Below are positions 43,501 through 52,500 of a DNA stretch of 64,000 nt, one piece after another. The notes under the pieces were generated by a model. It had not been told where the DNA came from and made no database searches. It saw only the letters and a program-made list of their open reading frames with translations. Position numbers and translations under genes: made by a program. Source of the DNA: Semisulcospira habei (taxonomy: Eukaryota; Mollusca; Gastropoda; Semisulcospiridae). Numbering within the stretch: the stretch's first letter is position 1; the number at the start of each line of letters is the position of its first letter. The stretch spans positions 126,183,725-126,247,724 of the forward strand of contig BTPG01000005.1 in the NCBI GenBank assembly GCA_036245525.1, in the 5' to 3' direction.

Positions 43501-46500
43501 CGAAGGTCGGAGGGTTGGACCTCGAGAAGAATCACGGAAGTAGGAAGCGTAGCTTGAGCAGCCGGGCTTAGAGACGACTAAGGTGAGTAGATTCGACTCC
43601 GTGTAGTGGCTAGGCCTCCACCCCGAGCACAGCCAAGCGGTACCACCTGTCCGAAGTACGGCACCCCCCGGGTGCCCAACGAGAGTTGTCGAGATGGTTA
43701 GCCGTCAGGGAGAAGGGGCTGCGCCTTGGTTCCCCAGTGTCCACGATGGATGAGAACCCCCGGTGAGTCAAGGGGCGATGCCGGGCAACTTCCGCAGCAG
43801 GGCGGCGGCGATGAGCTTGGATGTCCCGTCCAGCGCCGGCCGAGTGTCCATCCACGCAGAAGAACAGGTCTGATGGAACCGCAGCACTGGAAGCCGAAGA
43901 AGAGGAAGAGGAGAAACGGCTGAGACGTCCGAGCAACCAGTCCGAGGGGTCGTCAGCCGTCAAACTCAGGGTGTCAAAGTCCCGCTGTCTGGAACCGGCG
44001 ACCGAGGAGGGCTCCGAGGGAGGGAATCCCGCTGACGCCGAACCGCAGGTCGAAGACTCCCTCCGAAGGGGAGAGCGAAGACGGAGCGACGCGGCGAGGT
44101 TCTCCCGTTTGCCGAAGGCGGGTTCCGACGAGGAGAACGGCTGCGACGAGGAGGAACGGAACGGAGAGGATGAGGGAAGGGGAAGTGGCCGGTCGATGGG
44201 AAGAGGAACGGGACGAACGGGAGTCCGAACGAGATGAGGAACGCGAAGAAGGCGAAACCAGTCGAGGGAGTCCTGATCCGTCGAACGATGAGTGGAGAAG
44301 GTCCTCCTACGATCTTGCGAAGCAGAGCGATAACGGTGAGTAGAATCCCAGCGCCTACGATCCTCGCGAACAGGAGGATCCGGATGAGTGCGTGTAAGTC
44401 TCTGTGAACCAGGCTCTTGGGAGAGGCGGGTTGCTTGCCGGCAAGGGGATCCCTGCGACCAGAGATGAGTGGGGAACGAACCAGGCTCTTGGGAGAGGCG
44501 GGTTTCTGTGCACTAATCCGTTGAATACTCAAGTGGCGTCTTCTGTGTCGGATCAAGTTGGTTTCGCGCGTCCGGTGCCGGGGGCACAGCGGAAGGCGTC
44601 TTGGGCAACTCCAAGCACCCGAGCGGGAAGGTCCTCTTATGATCTTGCGAGGGAGAGCGATAACGTCGAGTAGAATCCCTGTGTCTACGCTCTTCACCAC
44701 CAGGAGGTTCCGGATGAGTGCGTGAATGTCTCTGTGAACCAGGCTCTTGGGAGAGGCGGGTTTCTTGCCGGCCAGGGGACCCCCAGCGGGATCCCGGCGG
44801 CTTCTTCAGAGACGAGTGGGGAACGACGGTGGAGGAGGGACGCCACGAGCGTCCCACCAAACCAGGCTCTTGGGAGAGGCGGGTTCTTTCCACCAGCTGT
44901 ATCCGGGCGCGCTCTCTAACGGAGGCGGTCTTGACGGTCGAACTCCCACACTGCACTAATCCCTCGATTACTCAGTGGCGTTTTCTGTGTCGGATCCAGC
45001 TGGTCTCGCACGTCCGGTGCCGGGGGCACAGCGGAAGGCGTCTCGGCAATCTTCAAGTACCCGAGAGGGTAGGAGTCTCCCTCCTCTAAAGTTCCAGAGA
45101 TTAGACCATCGCAGCTCCGGCCAGGTAGCACAGACGTTACAAGAGTGGTCGGAAGCACACCCAGCGCACAGGAGACAGACTGTATGGTTATCCGACGGCC
45201 ACTGGAAGCCTCCGCATAGCTTGCATGTCCTCAGCAGTCCGATAGTGGTCCCTACTCTGGCGCCGCGCAGAGCGAGCGGGACGAGAGGTGGCCCGGAACT
45301 GTGTTGATAGTAGTCTCCGCTTCCTTGGAGACGAGCATTCTTACTAGAGTCCCTGGACGTGCACGTGAATGTCTCTGAGCCGGGCTCCGAGGGAGGCGGG
45401 CTTTCTTGCCGGTAAGGGGGACCCCCAGCGGGATCCCGCGGGCTTCTTGGAGACAAGTGGGGCAGAAAGTGGACATGGATTCTTGGAAGTCTTAGTCCGA
45501 GCGCGCTCCCTCCTGGAAGCGGTCTCATCGATCCAGGCCCACTTCGTGCACTAGTCCACTGAATCCGGTGTGGGGATTCCCACAGGGACGTCCTGGGCTT
45601 AAGCGACCGGTGCCAAGGATACGTTGGAAGGCGTATCCACATCCTGCGCATAGGAGACCCGACCCAGTGGTTGTCCGACGGCCACCGGAACATCTGCCTT
45701 GCGTGAAGGACATCGGCATGCCCCTCTTCATCGGGGCGCAACGGGATCCTTCAAGCACCAACAGCATAGGTCGCTCCCGCCTGCAGACGCTTCAATGCTG
45801 CCATCCGCGCTGCTGAGGCCAGGTGACGCAATCAACCCAATGTGGTAGGAGGCACCTCCCGTGTCGGAAGACAGGCCTAGTCCCAATGGGCGCTGCCTGG
45901 ACATGAAGAACACACCTACCAGTAGCAGCCGGGCTGGGGCTTACAGCCGAGAAGCTGCTTGTCCTCTCAAGGTGGTAGTGTACTGCAACGTCCTAAGACG
46001 TCGGACGTGTGCGTAATTGTCTTTCCGAGCGGGCCTTGCCAGAGGCTGTTCCCGTGCGCTCCCCCTGGCAGCGGCCTCCACGATCCATGCTCGCGCACTA
46101 GTCGCGACATCCGGTGTGGCTTCTCTCCCAGGGCAGTCCGTTGTCGTGCGGAAACCCGCAGTGTCTGGAAGGCGCCTAAACCGGTGCCGATCGCTTGCAA
46201 GGCAAGCATGGTCGGCGGGGCATCCGGTGCAGTGGCGAAAGACCCCTGGGGGCTGAACTAGCCACTGTCATCTGTGTGAATGGGTAGCGCATCCCTGCAA
46301 CAGATAACACCCGAAGGCCTGCGGGCGAGTCCTGTGGGACTAAGCCACGAAAGGTAGCCTTCGTAACAACAAAACACACAAGCACCAAGCGGGGTAACAG
46401 ACTGTCAAGCCTGCACGCCAGCAGTGCAGCAAGAAGGTAGACTCACTGCCCTCAAGCACTAAGGTGAGCAACCAACATATGTAGCAAAAGTCAAACATGT

Positions 46501-49500
46501 CATGACAGAAGCGAGGTACCAAACTCAGACCTGTTTACCCCCTGGGTGTAGTCAGTGTACTTTCAACTGACTAATTGTGTACTTTGGACCTCACATGTGT
46601 AATTATTCCCAAGCCAGTGAGTTGTCAGTTTCTCCAAAAAGTGTATTCTTGGGTAAACAGGTCTGCAAACTGCATGCCGACAACTAGCCGTGCAGTAAGC
46701 AAGCAGGCCCACTGCCGCCAAGCGCTAAGGCGAGGGAACAACATATGTACACAAAAGACGAATACGTCATGACGGAAGCGAGGTACCAAACTGCACGTCT
46801 GCAATCTAGCAGTGCAGTAACGAGGTAGATTCACCGCCGTCAAGTGCTAAGGTGAGCAACAACATATGTACCAACCCCTGTGACAAAAGGAGTCAGGCCC
46901 CCAAACATTATTACTAAGGGTGACCGTGTGTGGAAAAAAAAAAACCAACACCGGCCGCATGCTGTACAACTCAATACGCAATGACAATCAAGACAAGAAA
47001 AACATCTGGGGCAGAAAATCACCACTTTATGTGGACATGCCACGAGGGGCCCGCCCAGCCAAGGAGCGTAAACCCCCCAGCTGCCCGCCGGAACGTATAT
47101 CCACTCTCTAAGGTACGTGAGTACTTGTCTACCGCGTATGCCTGCGTATGCGAGTGTGCGCTTAAATCCACCACCCGTGAGCGACAACAGAACAGGCGCT
47201 GGTCCCGAACAAACCACGCGAAGACAAGGCGTGACTCAAGCTGTGCCACTCAGCTAATCAGGCCATGGAGTAAAAGAATTCTCCACACCCAAGGTACAAA
47301 AGCGTAGGAAACTTCTCTACGATTCACCGAAGGTGAGTGGGGGCGCAATTACAGTGAGAAGAAGACGAAAAACTTCGTACCTGCACAACCAGTGCCCAGC
47401 CCGGGAACCAGCCGAGGGTCAATCCCGCTACCTTACCTCTCCGCCGAAGGGGAACGGGGGGAGACGTCCAAAAACCCGCCTGGCACGACCGGCGAAGATC
47501 ACCGGACAGCTCACCAGAGGCCGAAGCGCAGGCGCCAAGCAGTGGGGACGAGAAAACCACGCAGCAGCACAGGCAGGGCCGACGAAACGATCCTATCTCC
47601 CGCTCTTCATTCCAACAGCAAGTCCGAACCCGAGAACGGTCGAAAACCAAAGTCCGTAGGCTAGAGCCGAGCGCAAGACGACCGAATCGGGCGCCTAAGT
47701 AGACTAGACTGGGGGATTATGGGTACCCGGCTTCCGGGTGGTGGGTATAGGGAGACAACTCTTGGTCCCCTCGGGGTTCCCCGAGTGCCTCCCGGGTTGT
47801 GTCTTAACACAACTGGCTCTTAGGCTAGAATGAGTAAGTAGTAGACACTTCCATTCAGTCATGTCATCGGTAATGTTTTTGAAGAAACAAATGCATTTTT
47901 CTTTAAAAGGTATTTTTTTGAAAAATACTTATCGATGGCATGACAAATGGGAGTGTCTACTACTTGCTCAATTCTAGCCTACGAACCCGTTGTGTTAACA
48001 CACAACCCGGGAGGCACTCGGGGAACCCCCAGAGGGGCCGAGAGTTGTCTCCTGATCCTGCCTATCCGGTTCCGAGTCACCTGACTCACCAGTCAGATAC
48101 TAGGCTCACCAGCGGCAAGCGGGGCAGGCGGGAGGGTCCTCCGAGTCATGTCATCGGTAAGTATTTTTCGAAAAAATACCTTTTAAAGAAAAATGCATTT
48201 ATTTCATCAAAAACATTACCGATGACATGACAAATGGGAGAATAACGAATAGGAGGAGGGTGCCGCACCGGAAACTACCGGCTATCCTGACCGTCCTCCC
48301 ATTGCCAACTCCCAGCTAGCTAGCTAGGTGCGTACCTACGGCGCCTGCGGCGCCGGGAGGGAGTGCTGTGCCACCGTAATGTCCCCCACCAAGGCGAGGT
48401 TGTCTCGCTGGCCCGCCAGATCCCGCAGGTAGAAGCGAGTGAAGGTAGACTCTGCTCGCCTGCCCACCGCAGCCACGATGTCCTTGACAGCGCAGTTTCG
48501 ATCGAACGCGACGCTCGTGGCCATGGCGCGTACTTCGTGTGCCCGAATCTTCAGTCTCTTCGCTACAAGCGGGGAGAGGTCCATGTATGCAGATCGTATA
48601 ACCCAGCGCAGCCAGGAAGAGATCGTCTGGGCTGTGATATCAGACTTGCCAGGTCGTAGGGGCAGGAAGAGGCGGGAGCGCCCTCTTCGGATAGCTTTGG
48701 TACGGCGCAGGTAAATGCGGAGGGCTCGCACGGGATCTTGTTGCTAAGTCTCCTGAGAACAGTCAGGCCCTCCCAGGGGCCGCAAAGTGATGATTTGTGG
48801 GGCAGTCAGAGGAGATGAAGGCAGGGTCTGTCAGAAGCTGTGCGGAGTGATCCGCCCGTAGCTGTAGGCAATCCGGGCGGGCAGAAAGTGCATGTAGCTC
48901 GCTAACCCTGGAGGCAGTGGCCAAAGCCAGGAGGAAGCAGGTCTTGCGTGTAACATCCGCCAGGCGGGCGAGGGCTAGGGGCTCGAAGCGGGGTGAATTC
49001 AGCCAAGTCAGCACCCAAGGAAGGTCCCAGCGAGGGATGAGCAAACGCTGAGTCGGACGCTGTAGGCTGAAATTGGACATAAGGTCGGCGAGGTTTTTGC
49101 ATGCGCCAGGGTCTGGTAAGCCGAGGTGACGGTAAGTGTCGGCGATCATGGACAGGTAGCCCCTGATGGTGATCGGAGCCAAACCGTGGTCCACGAAGAG
49201 GCACAGGAAGAAGTCCGCGAGCTGGGGGTTAGTCAGTTCGGTGGGCGAGAGTCGACGGACGTCGCACCAGGAGCACAAAACGTGCCGGGTAGATGCCTTG
49301 CGGGCTGTAGCGATCGCCTCCACTGCTGCACTCGAGAAGCCTCTAGCGGTGAGGGCTTGCCGCACAACCTCCAGGCGTGAAGTAGCAGGCGCTCCGGACA
49401 CGGGTAGAAAAGTGTCTGCCTCGGTTGCTTGAGCATAGTGCGGGGCGTGGGAAGGCGCAGGGGAGGAGAAGTGGCGAGGTTGAGAAGGTCGGTGGTCCAG

Positions 49501-52500
49501 GAACGGGACCAAGCGAACGGGGCGACCAGAAGCAGGACTGCGTTGGAGTCCCGAAGTTTGCGGAGGACTTTGGGAACGAGGACCGCCGGGGGGTACGCAT
49601 AAGCGATGAGACTGTCCCAGGGAATCGAGAGGGCGTCGACCGCCCAGGCCAGCGGGTCCGAAATCGGGGAGACGAAAAGGGGAAGCTGGTGGTTCCACCT
49701 CGTGGCGAAAAGTCGATTAATGGGGTCTCCCAACGGGCGCAGATCATCCGGAAGATATCCTGGTGCAACGTCCATTCTGTGTGAAGCAACTGGCCGCGAC
49801 GGGAGAGGGAGTCCGCTAACACATTCAGGCGGCCGGGAATGTGTCGCGCAAGGAGAGAGATGTTGCGGTCTTTGGCCCAGCGCATCAAACGGAAGAGGAG
49901 CATGCAGAGGTCGGGGGAGCGGGTGCCGCCTTGTCTCTGGATGTAGGCAACCACTGTCGTGTTGTCGGAGAGGACGAGAAGCTGTTGGTTTCTGAGCTGG
50001 TCCTCCCAAACGATGAGGGCTTGCCAGACTGCCTGTAGCTCCAACCAATTGATGTGCTTGTCCGCGAACTTCGGAGGCCAGAGGCCGGACGTCGAGATGA
50101 ACTGAGGAAGCAGGAGGGCTCCCCACCCAGAGAGACTCGCGTTGACACACAGGGAGAGGTGCGGGGGAGGGGAGGACAAGGGGACTCCCGAAGCCAACCA
50201 AGCAGTGTCGGTCCAGCGCAGAAGATGAGGGCGAACCAAGGGCGACACAGGGACCAGGGTGGTGAGGTCGCCTGAGGAGGGTCTCCAGAGGAGCAGGAGG
50301 TGCAGCTGAAGCGGACGGGCGTAGAGGCGACCTAGCGGGAGAAGCTCCGCTGCTGCATTGATTAGTCCGAGGAGTTGAAGCCAAACTCTGGTGGGAGCTG
50401 CTTCCTGCTGAGCTAACTGGCTGGCGAGGGAGGACAACTTCCGAATGCGAGAATCCGGGAGGCGAACTACGTTGAGATCGGTGGCGAAGTCCATTCCAAG
50501 ATGTACGAAGCGACGCGAGGGCGTGAGGTCCGACTTTCCGACGTTGAGGAGGAACCCCAGTCGCGACAACAGATGCATCAGCGTATCCCTGTCCACTTCC
50601 AAGGCGGTCTCGACGCGGTTCCTCAGGAAGAGATCGTCGAGATAGTTGGACATCGGGCTGAACGATGACTGCCGCGCCTTGGCCATCACTGCATCCATGA
50701 TGCGGGTGAAAACTCAGGGGCTGAGGTTGAGGCCGAAAGGAAGAGCGCGAAACTGGTACATCGTCCCATCGAAGGCGAAGCGCAGATACCTCTGGGCGGA
50801 CGGATGTATGGGCACATGGAGGTAGGCGTCGGAAAGATCTAGGCTGACGGCGTAGTCCATCGACTGCACGGAAGTACGTATGGCACGGGCCGTCTCCATG
50901 TGGAAGGAAGGGGCCAGAATGAAGAGATTCAGGGCTGAAAGGTCGATCACTGGACGCCACTTGCCACCGGGCTTGGGAACGACGAAAAGGCGACTGTAGA
51001 ACCCCAGCGAGTCTGTGCGGCGCACTACTTCTGTGGCGTCCTTCCTCAAGAGAGCGTCGACTTCTCCACGCAGGGCGCACTCCTCGAGCGGGTCTGTGGG
51101 GATCTCGGTCCACACCGGAGTAGAGCGCAAAGGCGGAGAGGAACGAAAGGAGATCCGTAGGCCGAAGGTAACAGTGTCCAAAATCCAGGGGTCGTCTGGA
51201 ACCAGCAATCGCCACTCCTTGCTGAATAGGGCGAGCCTGCCGCCGACTGGAGGACCCGGGACGGACGGCGGAGGCGGAGGAGGGGCGGAGTCAGGGAGCC
51301 CGCCCGCGCCCAGGGCGACGGGTGGGACGGGGCCAAGCGGGGGCGGGGGCGCTAACTTGGCCGGGGCGTCCGAAAGCGGGGCGACGTCGACGTAGGCCTT
51401 GCAGCTGGGCGGCCATTTCCCACCCAAGGAACCAGGGGAAGGGCGAGGGTGCCAGGGCCCCGCCAAGCTAAGAGTCCCAGCTCAACAAAGTCCCCCAAGA
51501 GTTCAACAGGCGAAGTAGCATAACGCAGAAAGCCAAAGGCTCAGCCGGTACCCCGCCCGGGAACCGGCCGAGTGTGCAACTAACTACCATACCTCTCTGC
51601 CTGAGCGGGAACGGGGGAAGAGACATACATGACGCCACGAACGCACGACCGGGCGACGAGCAGGCCCGCCAAAAGTAGAGCCGACCCCAGTAGCAGAGGA
51701 CGCCAAGCCAACGAAGAAAGGCGCAAGCGAAGCCGAAGCGAAGCGAAGTGAAGAAGTCACACCGAGCCGAGAGCACCTAAGACCGGCAGGTCGAAACACC
51801 AAGTGCGAGAGGCTAGAGAAACACGTCCGAAGGTCGTGAGCCTACGTAGCTGACTGGCGAGTCATGTGACTCGGAACCGGATAGGCAGGATCGGGAGACA
51901 ACTCTCGGCCCCTCTGGGGGTTCCCCGAGTGCCTCCCGGATTGTGTGTTAACACAACGGGTTCGTAGGCTAGAATTGAGCAAGTAGTAGACACTCCCATT
52001 TGTCATGTCATTGGTAATGTTTTTGATGAAATAAATACATTTTTCCTTCACAATTTTAATGTCCCACATGGGGAAATTTCAGCTGCTGTCCTAAGGAAGG
52101 CATGCATCGTGGACTCTATGAAAAATGCTAGGTAGGCTGGGTGGCGCTGCTCCTTGGAGCAATGCCACCTAACCTGCTTAGCTTTTATTTTTAAGGACAT
52201 AAAGCACATTTGCACTGTGTGTGTGCATTTATGTAGGCGAGTGGTTACTTTTACTTGCATTATAATAATAGTGTAATCTCAGTGTAACATCGCTTACTGC
52301 TTCCTTATGAATTTATGTCTTTTAGGTTTGAAATAGGAACTAGGGAATTACCAATGCAACTGTTCATTTTATTTCTCCCCCCCCCCCCCCCCCCCCCCCC
52401 AACAAAAAAAAGAAAAAAAAAAAAGAAAAAAAAAGGTGTACACTTACACAACTCGGCAGACTTTCTCGTATCTCAGAGACACAGCTTCCTCATTGACAGA

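Larger units (their letters stand above)
41801..47892 (-). mobile_element. DIRS-type element 3, non-autonomous (no RT or RNase H)
   Basis: The ITRs, 41,842-42,005 and 47,705-47,868, look nearly identical, and the ICR is at 42,058-42,145. A diverged trace of the recombinase 3' end follows (~42,270-42,480), where CTTGACAGCGCAGTTTCGATC of element 4 is recognisable in altered form. From 42.9 to 46.3 kb the element consists of repeated gag-type segments. It abuts element 2 on the left (3' end to 3' end) and element 4 on the right (its 5' end to the 3' end of element 4). Confidence 0.85.
47891..52036 (-). mobile_element. DIRS-type element 4 (gag lost)
   Basis: It is 4.1 kb with ITRs at 47,931-48,108 and 51,835-52,012 and the ICR at 48,147-48,232. 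Coding right to left: RT (51.47-50.4 kb), RNase H (50.15-49.8), tyrosine recombinase (49.38-48.34). Between RT and the right ITR only ~370 bases of leader remain, so the gag region is deleted. It abuts element 3 without a spacer. Confidence 0.88.
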
